Notes under the pieces: generated by a model | What the model saw: only the letters and a program-made list of their open reading frames with translations | The model's database searches: none | Told to the model about the DNA's origin: nothing | Source: Chlorops oryzae | Lineage: Eukaryota; Arthropoda; Insecta; Diptera; Chloropidae | DNA length: 64,000 nt | Assembly (NCBI GenBank): GCA_020466095.1 | Contig: CM035807.1 | Span: 42,109,725-42,173,724 of the forward strand | Reading direction: 5' to 3' | In this document: positions 22,423 through 33,558 of the stretch, in pieces | Layout of the letters: each line of letters starts with the position of its first letter | How positions within the stretch are numbered: position 1 is the first letter of the stretch | Made by a program: the position numbers and the translations under genes

Positions 22423-24299
22423 AGCTAGGCACACACGGCGAACATGTTCGCTAAATTTTTTTAAATTCTTGTTTGTCGATGCTCACAGATGGCGAGCGGC
22501 TCATTTAGAAACAATTTTCACACAGTGAAGATGCAAAACAGTAACGTGGACAACGCAAATGCCTCAGCCCTGTTATTTTCGATTTTATTTTTATATGATT
22601 CCCTTTTTATCTGAAAAAGTGTTAGCTTGACTTTAAAACAACCCATAATGATATTTTTAGTAATAATTCTATTCATTTTTCCGAAGATTTTTCTTCGTTA
22701 ACGTCCACAGAGCCCGATCCAGCTCTTTTCCTACTCTTGGCCGTCCCTATGACACTTATGAAGTTCTATGGGTATTATCTCTGGGCATTATCCCGGCTTA
22801 CCATCCCCTAAATCAGGACATGCATGTCCAAAAACTAATGATTTTTTATTTTGATATTTGCACGCTACGCCACACAGTGGTCCTGCCTCATACATTTTTT
22901 GGAAAAAAATAGAAGGAGTGCTCGTAGGACATTGAAATTTGGCACACACCATATTTTTGACTAAATTAAGAAAATTTCAAAATTTCGTGGAAATCGGACC
23001 ATTGCCACGCCTACCGCCCATACACCTGAAATTTCAAAAATTTGCAATTTTGGTCCGATCTTAATGAAATTTGGTAGGGTAATAGGATTCGAGACTATTA
23101 ACCAAACGAATTTCACTTCAAGAAAATGGGACTTATGCCACGCCCACTTTCCATAAAACAAAAAATTCAAAATTCAGTATTTTCAACTAAATTGTGATTA
23201 AGTTGGCAAAGAAACAGGAAATATTGTTTAAACAAAGAATAATAAATTTTTTGAGCTGCCACGCTCACTTTCTATGAGTTTTTTAATACTTAATCATATA
23301 CCGTTTGCCTCTATAATGTCAGCAAAAAGGCCTGCAACGTTTTGTTGGATGAAAAGGATAATGAAATATAAATTTTAATTCATCTTATTTCAATTTTATT
23401 CTATGGGCCAGGCCCACCTTGTAGACTATGAAAAACAATTCCTTCGAAAAGTTCATATTACCAGCCAATAACTTCAAAAGCGATGCAAATGTCATCAAAC
23501 ACTCACTTTGTTTATATATTCGTAAACAAAATTTGTTGTTTTTGTTTTTTCATTTAAGTTTCAGTTTCTTACATCTTATTTTTGTTTACATTCAGAGTTG
23601 TAATTTTTACGCTAATTAATTTACATAGCCCTAATGGTATGCCGCACTTTTTTTTTAGCTTTTTTGTACAGGTTTCATAACAAGTTTTCGACATTCAAAG
23701 CAAAACGGCAAATTTCAGCAAAAATTTGTCGTATTCATCAACAAAACAGACTCCATTCTTTAATTTGTATACAGTTTGAAGACGGATCAAGCTGGAGGAA
23801 CCATTTTTTCCCCATCAAAACTATAAAAGTCGTCAACTTTAAAGCACAATTTTCTTTTGCTTATATTTATGAAAATGCTACATCGATTTCATAATTTTTT
23901 TTTTAATTTGTCAAAGAAGTACTATATTTTGATAATAAGACCCCAAAATAGTTATTCGAATAAAGTTTAATTAGGAAAAAACATCGCAAAGTTGACTAAT
24001 TTTTTCCCAATTCTAACTAAAAAAACATGTTCTGACTTTCGGTATTCTGTATAGAAACAGCCATTTTTAAAAAAATTTTGATGAATTTCTCTTAATGAAA
24101 TATTTTTTAATCGAGCTAAGTTATGTATATTTAAAAATTATATTTTCGAAAAAATTCATTTTTTCCGCTCAGAAACCACTGTGCGCCACACACGACGAAC
24201 AAAGGCGCAAGCTGCTCGCTGAAAATTGAATTTTTGAAAAACAAAAAATTTCAACGAGCCCCACAAAATCAGCGAGCATGTCGCTGTGTGTGCCTAGCT
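22423..24299. mobile_element. TAA-flanked element (PIF/Harbinger-like MITE) with nested repeat
   Basis: Termini AGCTAGGCACACA and TGTGTGCCTAGCT are inverted, and the element is flanked by TAA at 22420-22422 and 24300-24302, the TWA duplication typical of PIF/Harbinger. The ends also share GCGA(A/G)CATG(T)TCGC. The 22.9-23.4 kb interior resembles the microsatellite-bearing repeats (CATTGCCACGCC, GCCACGCCCACTTTCC), so a second element inserted inside. The right end lies 50 bp before the exon 3 acceptor. Confidence 0.75.
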
Positions 24300-24349
24300 T
24301 AACGTAACCGATTTTACATTTCGTATTTAACTTAAAACTACATTTTTAG

Positions 24350-25168
24350 AGAAATTTCGTAATGGAAGGCGGTGCTATGGTACTCGCAGATGGAGGAGTT
24401 GTGTGTATTGATGAGTTTGACAAAATGCGCGAGGACGATCGAGTGGCTATTCATGAGGCAATGGAACAGCAGACTATTTCAATCGCTAAAGCGGGAATAA
24501 CAACAACTCTAAATTCACGGTGCTCTATTCTCGCAGCAGCGAATTCGATTTTTGGTCGATGGGATGAAACAAAAGGCGATGAAAACATCGATTTTATGCC
24601 AACCATTCTCTCCCGGTTTGATATGATTTTTATTGTAAAAGATGAACACAATGAGTCTCGAGATATTACGCTTGCTAAACATATTATAAGTGTTCATCTT
24701 TCAAATAGTAGTCTGACTTCGACAAATCTCGCCGAGGGAGAAATTTCACTTTCCCAATTCAAAAAATATATTCACTACTGTCGAACACATTGTGGACCGC
24801 GACTTAATCCTGAAGCAGGAGAAAAACTAAAAAGCCGTTATGTTCTTATGCGAAGTGGCTCAGTGCAACAAGATAAAACAGAAAAACGACTAAGAATTCC
24901 AATTACTGTTCGACAACTTGAAGCCGTTATAAGAATTTCGGAGGCGTTGGCTAAAATGCAGCTGTTGCCATTTGCTTCTGACGAACATGTCAGCGAAGCT
25001 TTGCGTTTATTCCAAGTATCTACCTTAGATGCGGCAATGACAGGAAGCCTGGCTGGAGCCGAAGGATTTACAACAGAAGAAGACCACGAGACAATAAACC
25101 GAATCGAAAAACAACTTAAGAGACGCTTTCCTATTGGTTCCCAGGTTTCGGAGCAAAATATTATACAA
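24350..25168 (+). CDS. Mcm5: Mcm5 exon 3: AAA+ ATPase core and C-terminal region
   Basis: Encodes residues 424-696. The AAA+ half begins directly after the giant intron ([11 protein letters not shown]). It carries the Walker B and MCM signature CIDEFDKM at 442-449, sensor-1 AAN near 488-490 and the arginine-finger motif SRFD (R about 512). The winged-helix linker region follows. All key residues are present and the frame is intact, so this is a functional exon. It starts after TTTTTAG in phase 0 and ends CAA|GTGAGT in phase 0. The Met at 24362 is internal, not a start. Confidence 0.95.
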
Positions 25169-25221
25169 GTGAGTACTTTGTATAGAATATGTTTTTTCTA
25201 AATGTTTAATTTTGATTTTAG

Positions 25222-25338
25222 GACTTCTTACGTCAAAAATATGAAGAACGCGCTGTTCTTCGAGTCATTCATGTTATGATTCAACGAGGTGAGCTGCAGC
25301 ATCGTATGCAACGAAAAATGCTTTATCGCTTATGCTAA
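25222..25338 (+). CDS. Mcm5: Mcm5 exon 4: C-terminus
   Basis: After a 53-bp intron (GTGAGT..TTTTAG, 25169-25221) this exon encodes the last 38 residues, opening [10 protein letters not shown] and ending [10 protein letters not shown] before TAA at 25336-25338. The ending matches the remembered Drosophila MCM5 terminus apart from conservative changes. With the exons at 61138, 1718 and 24350, the total coding length is 2205 bases (734 residues), the usual family length. Confidence 0.95.
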   Translation, partial: DFLRQKYEERAVLRVIHVMIQRGELQHRMQRKMLYRLC

Positions 25339-25471
25339 AACAAGCACGACCTTTTTAAATTTGTTAAAGCTTTTCCATATTAAACTATCCCTAAAAAGTT
25401 CTCATAATTTTGATTTAAAAAAATTTTTTCCTTTTTTCCCAATATCGGCGAATGTAAGCTTATTATGGTCA

Positions 25472-25477
25472 AATAAA
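25472..25477 (+). terminator. Mcm5: Mcm5 polyadenylation signal
   Basis: AATAAA lies 134 bases after the Mcm5 stop codon and is the first canonical signal in the 3' flank. Confidence 0.6.
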
Positions 25478-25754
25478 GATTGAAGTAAAATGTCAAGTTG
25501 CAATTATTTCTCTTGATCGCAATCAGGGATCGCAATATCGGGTTATAATAACATAACGAATAAAAAAATTATAAAAAAAAAATTATATGTATATAAAGCG
25601 TGTAAAGGTAATTTGGTGGAAGAAGTTTTGGGTTGCACAGTTATTTTACTTTCTCTTATCGTGGTGAATGCGTTGAAAGGGAAGTATCAAAATATATGAA
25701 TTCGCAGAAAAAAAAGAAGAAAAATTTGAGAGTACGTCAGTCTGTTTTGTTTCT

Positions 25755-26370
25755 TTTTGTTTTTGTTTTATTTTATTGACAATACATCTACAAAACTACT
25801 CGTTCAACAGCTGGCTATATATAAAACATGATAGTTTTAAGAGTTTAAATTTACAATTAATTTGGATTTAATATTTTCTAAAGGCAATGATGTGCAAATT
25901 AAGTAGTACAGTTTATTGTAATCCTCCCTACAGATACATTGAAAGGGTTGATGATCCAGATAGTTTAAGTTGACAGGGCGTAATCTTAGGGCTTCCAAGT
26001 AGCGTTTAGAGCGAACAGGAACATTAAACGATACGAGATTAACTGAATCAATGGCTCCCGATAAAATTTGTATCAAAAACATTACGCTGGCAACAGTGCG
26101 GCGGCTACTTAAGGATGACAATCCAATCACACTGTGGAACAAATTCAGGTTAGAAAAAGTTATGTCGATTGTGAGAGAGAGGGGTAAAAATAGAGGCTAA
26201 ATTAGAAGACCCGTATCGCGGCGTTTGTTTATATTATTTCGAATTTTTTTTTAAATCGACCTTCGAACTTGCAGTCAAATGCCGATTTTCAACATATTGT
26301 TTATATGGTTTTTTGGTTATAACTCATCGACTAATTGATATTTTTTCAATCTGTAAAAGCCAAATTATTG
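25755..26370 (-). pseudogene. Non-LTR retrotransposon ORF2 C-terminal domain and 3' end
   Basis: Minus-strand ORF 25837-26142 encodes about 100 residues: SSRRTVASVMFL, then GAIDSVNLVSFNVP, ending ENIKSKLIV. This is the arrangement seen at the C-terminus of CR1/Jockey-type ORF2 proteins. The 3' end at about 25755-25785 is A-rich on the minus strand, as expected for a LINE tail. Bases 26118-26370 match the window start in inverted orientation. The 5' continuation is at 31312-31581, displaced by the LOA insertion. Confidence 0.65.
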
Positions 26371-26396
26371 CTAAAGACCTGTGCAACAATTAAAAT

Positions 26397-26775
26397 TTTT
26401 TAATTTGGATGATGAACCCGTAGCCTGGGTCAAGGAAGCGGTACCCTCCAAAAAGCCCTGGGAAGGAGCCGAAATAAAGGTGGTGGAGCGTGAGCGAATG
26501 TAGGGTACTTATCAGTCTCCAGAGAGTAGAAACAGTAGACCTGACTATAGCCCTGGATCTGCCTTTAGTCGAAACAGTCGAAAAGCTGGGCAACAAGGTG
26601 TTCTATAGCCTTGGAAGTGCCCAACTGCGACCACGGATGAGGGGAAATCGAGATCGAGGGACGGCTACCAAAAGCATGGACGAAGGGCCCTCAACATCAA
26701 AGACAGTCATGCAAAACAGAGTCAAAGCTGGGACGATCGCCAAAAAACCGGCGAGAAGTGTTGGCTACCGTGCAT
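26397..26775 (+). pseudogene. LOA ORF1 (gag-like), 3' end
   Basis: Reads as the end of the ORF1 nucleic-acid-binding protein: VPSKKPWEGAEIKVVER, then in a shifted frame RVLISLQRVETVDLTIALDL and a basic, Ser/Arg-rich tail (RMRGNRDRGTATKS). It is broken by at least one frameshift near 26500. No zinc knuckle is visible. Confidence 0.5.
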
Positions 26776-26864
26776 GACACCAAAGGGGGTGAGGTCCGAA
26801 AGGACCGGAAGGGGAACTAAATTCCCCCTTCAAACCGTCTGAGAGCGGCTATGCCAGCCAACGA

Positions 26865-27296
26865 ACACATTACCTTTGTTCCGATTACAGAACTCATACA
26901 GAGGCTGTAGTAGCAATACAGGCAGAATTGCCTAGTGCCAGAGGAAGAAGAACCATAGTCCTGGCTTCCCTTTACCTACGTAGCGACTCCGAAGAAGCGG
27001 TAACCAACGAGCCCAAGCAGATCGTAGATTACTGCAAGAAGAAGAACCTGCAATGGGTAATAGGCTGCGATGTAGATGCCCATCATACTGTCTGGGGCAG
27101 CACGGACATCAATGAAAGAGGCGAGTCACTGCTTGATTTTATTGCAACAAATAACTGTACAGAATAGGGGTAATGATCCCACTTTTATAAATGCAATTCT
27201 GGCGAGGTGTTAGATCTTACCCTTGCTAGCTGCTTTAAAGCAAACAGCATCTCGAACTGTAGGGTACTCGAAGCGGTCTCTCTATCAGATCATAGG
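26865..27296 (+). pseudogene. LOA endonuclease (APE/EEP) domain, 5' portion
   Basis: The ORF at 26928-27167 has GRRTIVLASLYLRSDSEE and WVIGCDVDAHHTVWGS, the GDxNAHH-like catalytic block of EEP endonucleases with Asn replaced by Asp. A frameshift follows; DPTFINA and VLEAVSLSDHR can still be read up to 27296. The SDHRYIRF motif is cut by the mariner exactly after its arginine codon. Confidence 0.75.
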
Positions 27297-27298
27297 TA

Positions 27299-28592
27299 AC
27301 AGGTTGGCTGATAAGTCCCCGGTCTGACACATAGATGGCGTCGCTAGTATTAAATGCATATTATTTTTATATAGTGGCAACCTTCAAATGATTCGTGTCA
27401 AAATTTGACGTCTGTAAGTCAATTAGTTTGTGAGATAGAGCGTCTTTTGTGAAGCAACTTTTGTTATTGTGAAAAAAATGGAAAAAAAGGAATTTCGTGT
27501 TTTGATAAAATACTATTTTCTGAAGGGAAAAAATACAGTGGAAGCAAAAACTTGGCTTGATAATGAGTTTCCGGACTCTGCCCCAGGAAAATCAACAATA
27601 ATTGATTGGTATGCAAAATTCAAGCGTGGTGAAATGAGCACGGAGGACGGTGAACGCAGTGGACGCCCGAAAGAGGTGGTTACCGACGAAAACATCAAAA
27701 AAATTCACAAAATGATTTTGAATGACCGTAAAATGAAGTTGATCGAGATAGCAGAGGCCTTAAAGATATCAAAGGAACGTGTTGGTCATATCATTCATCA
27801 ATATTTGGATATGAAAAAGCTCTGTGCAAAATGGGTGCCGCGCGAGCTCACATTTGACCAAAAACAACAACGTGTTGAATGATTCTGAGCGGTGTTTGCA
27901 GCTGTTAACTCGCAATACACCCGAGTTTTTGCGTCGATATGTGACAATGGATGAAACATGGCTCTATCACTACACTCCTGAGTCCAATCGACAGTCGGCT
28001 GAGTGGACAGCGATCGGTGAACCGTCTCCGAAGCGTGGAAAGATTCAAAAGTCCGCTGGCAAAGTAATGGCCTCTGTTTTCTGGGATGGGCATGGAATAA
28101 TTTTTATCGATTATCTTGAGAAGGAAAAAACCATCAACAGTGACTATTATATGTCGTTATTGGAGCGTTTGAAGGTTGAAATCGCGGCAAAACGGCCCCA
28201 TATGAAGAAGAAAAAAGTGTTGTTCCACCAAGACAACGCACCGTGCCACAAGTCATTGAGAACGATGGCAAAAATTCATGAATTAGGCTTCGAATTGCTT
28301 CCCCACCCACCGTATTCTCCAGATCTGGCCCCCAGCGACTTTTTCTTGTTCTCAGACCTCAAAAGGATGCTCGCAGGGAAAAAATTTGGCTGCAATGAAG
28401 AGGTGATCGCCGAAACTGAGTCCTATTTTGAGGCAAAACCGAAGGAGTACTACCAAAATGGTATCAAAAAATTGGAAGGTCGTTATAATCGTTGTATCGC
28501 TCTTGAAGGGAACTATGTTGAATAATAAAAACGAATTTTGACAAAAAAATGTGTTTTTCTTTGTTAGACCGGGGACTTATCAGCCAACCTGT
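27299..28592 (+). mobile_element. mariner element with intact ends
   Basis: 1294 bp, flanked by TA at 27297-27298 and 28593-28594. The terminal inverted repeats are ACAGGTTGGCTGATAAGTCC and its complement on the right (GGACTTATCAGCCAACCTGT). Length, TA duplication and DD34D transposase identify a mariner. It inserted inside the LOA endonuclease, so it is the youngest layer here. Confidence 0.95.
27475..28525 (+). pseudogene. mariner transposase with one frameshift
   Basis: The first frame (27478-27882, MEKKEFRVLIKYYF..) carries the two N-terminal helix-turn-helix domains, including GRPKEVV. The second frame (from about 27880 to the TAA at 28523) carries the catalytic DD34D triad: Asp in MDETWLYHY, Asp in HQDNAPCH, and Asp in YSPDLAPSDFFLF. 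A single-base frame change near 27878-27884 separates them. Otherwise the gene looks full length (about 345 codons), so inactivation is recent. Confidence 0.9.
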
Positions 28593-28594
28593 TA

Positions 28595-29240
28595 TATTCG
28601 GTTTGGTCTGATAAGAGGCATACAATAATCCTTCGCAATGAGAAATTCTAGGAAAACCAATTGGTCTTGGTTTAGATTCGCATTAGAGCAGAGTTTAGAA
28701 TGCACTAGTGAAAAGATCATTAACTCTCACGAACTAGATCGTGAGATTAATAAACTAACAGAAACCATAAATACAGCTTTCGAGAATAGTTGCGATCCAG
28801 TGACCAAAAAACGGTCGAGAAATGTGCCCTGGAGGAGCAGGGAACTGGACGAACTGAGAACGAAGGCACGTCGACTCTTTAACAATCCTAAGTCCAATGG
28901 GGACTGGGCAACGTACAAAAGTGCCCTCACAGCCTACAACGAAGAGTTGAGGAGTTCGAAGAGAGCATCATGGAGGAAGTTCTGTGAGGAGATCGAGACG
29001 CTTCCAGCAGTAACAAAACTTCAAAAATGGCTTAAAAAAAACTACTCAAACGGCCTTTTAACTTTAAAAAATTCCGATGGGATATTTACGGACAGCCTTG
29101 AAGAAAAAGAACAGCTACTGCTGGAAACCCATTTCTCGGGCTGTGTTAGGTGTGACGAAAGCGGAGAAAACTCCGAGCAACACATTTCTCAGTGGCGATC
29201 AGACGCAATCGAGCACTTACCCATAAATTTTTCACCATAA
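28595..29240 (+). pseudogene. LOA ORF2: endonuclease end and linker
   Basis: Continues the endonuclease after the mariner (YIRFGL), then a long helical region, MRNSRKTNWSWFRF.. with KKRSRNVPWRSRELDELR and SKRASWRKFCEEIE, typical of the segment before RT in LOA and Jockey ORF2. It ends at a premature stop at 29238-29240. Confidence 0.75.
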
Positions 29241-29249
29241 ATAAAATTA

Positions 29250-30590
29250 AATGGGCAATCTCCTTCAGTCCTTTTAAATCTCCTGGCGTAGATAGTATAC
29301 AGCCATGATTTTTGCAGCAAGGCATTCATGCTTAAGCGCCACACCTTTTGCAAACCTTTAGAGCAAGCCTACAACTAGGCGTAGTGCCCAAAATATTGGG
29401 CAAGGGCAAAAGTAGCCTTCATCCGCAAACCTGGGAGGCAAGATGCGTATGTGCCTAAGGCCTTCAGGCCCATCAGCTTGACATCCTCTTTCCTCAAAAC
29501 AATGGAGAAAATATTGGACCAATTAATAAGCGAAACCTACCTCTCAAGGCTTCATTTGCATTCGGAACAATATGATTACCAAACAGGCAAATCTGCGGAT
29601 ACTGTCATTCATAGCCTCACAACATAGATTGAACAGCTCTCTGTACATAAATCGATATACAGGCAGCTTTTAACAACTCTTCATTTAACTCCATCGAAAA
29701 GGCAATGATCAGGAAAGAAATTCCACACATGATCATCACATGGACGCTCAGTATGCTCAGAAGGAGAACTGTCGTCTTTGATTCGGAAGTAAATACACTC
29801 ACTATGAGGACGACAAACGGATGTCCCCAGGGAGGTGTATTATCCCCTCTTTGGATTTTAGTCATCGATGAGCTGCTTCAGATCCTCGATGAGAACGGGG
29901 TCGAAGTTCTAAGCTTTGCAGAGGATCTGGTAAATGTGGTTTGTGGAAAATTTGACTCTACCATAACTGATCGGATGCAACTTTCCTTTGACATCATGTC
30001 TGAAGTACCCTTCACCATAAGACGAAAGCTCAACCTTGGTGCTCTAAAACTCGGTGGACAAGAACGAAAGATTTGCAATGAGATGAATAATCTAGAGGTT
30101 ATCCCAGACAAGACACTAAATTGGAACCAGCATTTATCGTATATCTCAAACATAGCCATGAAGGCCACATTCGCGTGCCAAAGGCTGTACGGTAAAACTT
30201 GGGGAGTACGATCTAAAATGATGTCGTGGTCCTTCAAAACAATTACCTTACCTATGCTCACATATGTATGGCGGCCTAAAATAAATCAAAGAAAGGCTCT
30301 GAACATCCTGAATAGGATATGCAAAATAGCCTGCTTGAGCGCGACATGGGAGATGAGAACCTGTCCACCTACAGGCTTGGGATTGCTAACAGGGCTTACT
30401 CCTCTTCATGTTGTGATTGAGAGAGAAGCAGCCCTTGCAGCACTCAGGATCCCTAACTTGTGCAATATGAGGGAAGGTAACCTCACAGAGCATATGAAGG
30501 CCGTAGGGATCTTTTGTGGCACCCAATGCCTGGTTTTATCAAATAAAGTGCACAAAAACACATTTTCTCCCAAGATTATGAGGTGGTCAT
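29250..30590 (+). pseudogene. LOA reverse transcriptase
   Basis: Early RT blocks are in a broken frame (AKVAFIRKPG, AFRPISLTSSFLKTMEKI at about 29400-29520). From 29705 a 295-codon frame holds NGCPQGGVLSPL and the catalytic box LSFAEDLVNVV. The expected FADD is FAED here, a change at an active-site Asp. The thumb region (TYVWRPKINQRKALNILNRI) follows. Stops and the altered box indicate an inactive enzyme. Confidence 0.8.
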
Positions 30591-30786
30591 AAGTGACCGC
30601 GTCTCGTGGAGAAACAAAAACATAGAAATCACAGAAGACTCGCAGAAATGGTACACTGACGGGTCCAAAATGGATGATGGCAGCCTGGGAGCGGGACGTT
30701 GTTGGGCCAAACTTTCAAAAGGCTGCTGCTATGGAGAAAACATTCGCGGATCCCGCGGCATTAAAAAATTAATACAAAATCTTTAG
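30583..30786 (+). pseudogene. LOA RNase H fragment
   Basis: WYTDGSKMDDGSLGAG is the first catalytic-Asp motif of RNase H. The domain is cut after about 60 residues, so the other catalytic residues are missing. Confidence 0.7.
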
Positions 30787-31311
30787 TTTTTGAAATTTTA
30801 TGCTGCATACATATACATATATAAAAAGATGTGACCTGTTGTAAATATTTTGCAACTTGCAAGGTTAATTTTCCAAAAAATCTGACCAGCTGAAAGAAAA
30901 TATCTTCACTGAAGACTATTTTTTTTTTCATGCAAAAGAAAAATCCTTTTTTTATTTCGAAAATCTTATTCGAAGATAAAAAACATTTCTGTTTCAGCTC
31001 CTCTATTCCTAGGATATTTTTTTTTGGGTTTTCTATATAAAAAATATTGTTATATCGTCATCAAATCAACTGAACTCTATACTTCTTACATTTTCATAGG
31101 TTTCAGAAAAGAGCAGAGAAAAATATTGAATCGATTCAATGCCACTTGTATGAGGCATTTTCCAATTGCAAGGGACTTCTTGAATTTTATTGAGAAACTA
31201 AAAAGCTGCGCCCGCAGTTGCGGGATTGGATTCACTAGTCGTGCTGTACTTACAGCCTTAGTAATAATAATAATAGTCAAGTCTTTTTTGATTTCTGTTT
31301 GGTCTATAATA

Positions 31312-31581
31312 TGCTTCTCAGTTTCTTTAATAAGATTCATTTCCAAAGAAAATGGTCTTAATCGATAATTTGCGTTAAAAATCCCAAAACCATTAAATAA
31401 CTAGCGACTAAGGTTGGTAATTAAAAAAGGGAAGTTCCAAGAATTAGGAATTAGGACAAGTTTTTTGTTTTAAACCACCGCACAGCTTGCGATTTTTTTT
31501 TTAAATTTCGTACAAGCGAACTAATTTTTAAAATAAGATTAAGTTAAGACTCGAAACTCAGCCGAAGCTGATGTCTTTTAA
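31312..31581 (-). repeat. 5' continuation of the minus-strand LINE split by LOA
   Basis: Reverse complement of window bases 42 to about 310, including GACATCAGCTTCGGCTGAGT and TTCGCTTGTACGAAAT. It shows the LINE at 25755-26370 originally extended at least to 31581. Confidence 0.7.
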
Positions 31582-31599
31582 TTTTCGCTCGATCGTTAA

Positions 31600-32960
31600 A
31601 AAATTCGCTATTCATTTTGTTTGAACTTATTTCATTTTGTGAGTGGTTCAAGTTAAGTGCAAAATTGGTTCCTAGCGATACTGAGCTCTAGCTCCCAGCA
31701 AAAGAAATCTAGCAATTGGAAAAATTCGGGTTTTTTACTTTTGCGTTCGCGAAGCAACAGAAATGATTCAGTATGAAACTGAATTCGAAACAGTGCTGAG
31801 CTATGTGCTTTTGCCATTTTTTTTTTATTTTGTGTTGTTTTTGTTGCGACGTTATAAATATGTATGTTTTTGTGTATATCTGTTCATGCTAGAAACCAAA
31901 AATTTGAAAATTTTATTTTCGGCTTCATGCGTATATGAGAAATTTTGAAGTTGCCCTGCCGTAAATGTCCTCGTCACTAGGTGTTTCTCCTCTTGATATT
32001 TTGTACGAACGTATAAGCGAGAAGTCATCAATTGACGCTGAAACTGGCTAAGAAATAGAGACAATTAGAGGGCTACGTCTCTTAGTGCCAACCCAAAGGC
32101 TTGAAATCGAATCCCCGAGCAGGCGAGAAAAAGAAATGGAAAATTTAATATTCAATCCAGCAAATTATTTAAAAGGAAAAAGTGTTAAACGCTTAAAGAT
32201 AAGAAAACAATTTACGTGATTTTAAAAAATGCTTGCAATTCGGAAAATTATTTTCAGAGCCTGTATGTTTTTTTATATATATTAACTACTAAAAAATAAC
32301 AGTAAAAAAATGTATGCCCTCGCATATGGGTCAAATTTTCTCAATTGGGCCACTTTTAAATCGATGGTCTCAGATTTCAGTGATTGATGCGGCATTCGTT
32401 AGCTTGGAGGTAACAAAAATCTTTTCAAACTTATTTTTTGAAAAAAAAAATTTCCGTTAGATATTAGCCGTCAAAGTTTTCGGTAATGGTTTTTTTTTTA
32501 ATTCATAACTCGCGAAGGGTTTATTGAAACTCAACGTTCATTGCATCAAAATTTTCGTTAATTAATTTACTTTTCCATAAAAATATAATATCTAATAAAA
32601 AATTAAGCGCTGAGTGTAAGGTAACGACTTCCTTGCGCATCGCATACGATTTGAGCATCATATTGATTTCCGCATCGCAATACAGACTAGGGTCCCAGGT
32701 TTGAGATCACGCTAACGCAACCTCAACATGCTGTAATAAATTCGTGCCTCCGGACACGCGCGTTATGGCGACAGACGTTTAACGCGTACCACCAGTATCC
32801 TGCCACTCTCAATACTCATTTTAAAAGTTCTATCTGTTCCGTTGTTCAGTTTCTACCTTTTATTTTCCCGCAATATTATAAGTTTATACTTTTTATTTAC
32901 GTTTATTATACCAACATTCCACAATATTACACGTTCATAATTTTCGTTTAAGTTTATTAC
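31600..32960. other. AT-rich intergenic DNA with one SINE-like block
   Basis: No gene recognised. Bases 32055-32165 include TCGAATCCCCGAGCAGGCGA followed by GAAAAAG and TGGAAAATT, shared with the SINE on the minus strand at 47.7-47.9 kb; I read it as a degraded tRNA-derived SINE. Confidence 0.45.
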
Positions 32961-32966
32961 AACAAG

Positions 32967-33454
32967 TAGTGTCCGACCGAAGGTGGATTTTTAGCCGAAG
33001 CCGAACAATCGGCAGAGTTGAAGACTTCGGCCGAAGACCGAAGGCCGAAGCCGAATGCAAAACATTTTACAGTAAGGAAACAAAATCAGTCTTTATTCAT
33101 TTGACAAGCACAAAAACCAAAATAACACCTCAGTAACAAAAAAAAAAAAAAACGTTCAATTAATAATCAAAATTAAAAAGCTTTATATTATAAGCTAAAA
33201 ATAGCAGCTTATCAGCATTTTTTCCGAGGAGATTTGATCGTCGTTCAGTATTGCAATTGTGCAAAAATTTACGGCAATAATTAACTAGTGTAAAAGGTCT
33301 CAATGAAGCAATTGAAAATCTATCGTGACTTTTTTACTTCCATTAAAATGCAAAAATATTCGGCTCAAATATTCGGTTTTTTCCAGCCGAAGCCGAAGAT
33401 TAAGAATTGGCCGATTATGCCGATTACCGAAGCCGAACCTTCGGTCGGACACTA
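32967..33454. mobile_element. hAT-type MITE with GAAGCCGAA-rich termini
   Basis: Begins TAGTGTCCGACCGAAGGT and ends ACCTTCGGTCGGACACTA. Flanks ACAACAAG (left) and AAAACAAG (right) agree at 7 of 8 positions, fitting a hAT target duplication. Subterminal copies of CCGAAGCCGAA are numerous. No coding capacity. Confidence 0.75.
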
Positions 33455-33558
33455 AAAACAAGTCCTCTAAATTCGCAGTTAATGCCCCAAATTCGTCAAA
33501 GTCCGACTCTTGGTAAAAATCGACTACCTATATCTTTTAATTTCAACTTAAAATATAC

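Larger units (their letters stand above)
2829..24349 (+). other. Mcm5: Giant Mcm5 intron (21.5 kb), transposon filled
   Basis: Bounded by a consensus GTAAGT donor at 2829 and a TTTTTAG acceptor at 24343-24349. Both flanks are in phase 0 and the protein reads straight across (..DPST|RNFV..). The Mcm5 intron between exons 3 and 4 is only 53 bp. Essentially all of the length is explained by nested mobile elements listed separately. No host exon was recognised inside; the stretches 2829-3482 and 6613-7650 show nothing recognisable. Confidence 0.9.
26372..31311 (+). mobile_element. LOA-clade LINE (degenerate), itself split by a mariner
   Basis: Inserted in the minus-strand LINE: the sequence of that LINE is contiguous in the copy at 42-555 and broken here between about 26370 and 31312. 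In order on the plus strand it has the end of ORF1, an APE-type endonuclease, a linker, reverse transcriptase and an RNase H domain. That order, with RNase H after RT, fits the LOA clade. Several frameshifts and stops make it inactive. The true 3' end lies somewhere between 30790 and 31310, where I see no further coding signal. Confidence 0.75.

Noticed and set aside
24362..25201. Treating the ATG at 24362 as the start of a separate truncated MCM gene
   Set aside because: It is an internal Met of exon 3; the acceptor at 24349 and phase match to exon 2 show one gene.
27513..28093. Minus-strand ORFs inside the mariner
   Set aside because: Antisense shadows of the transposase.
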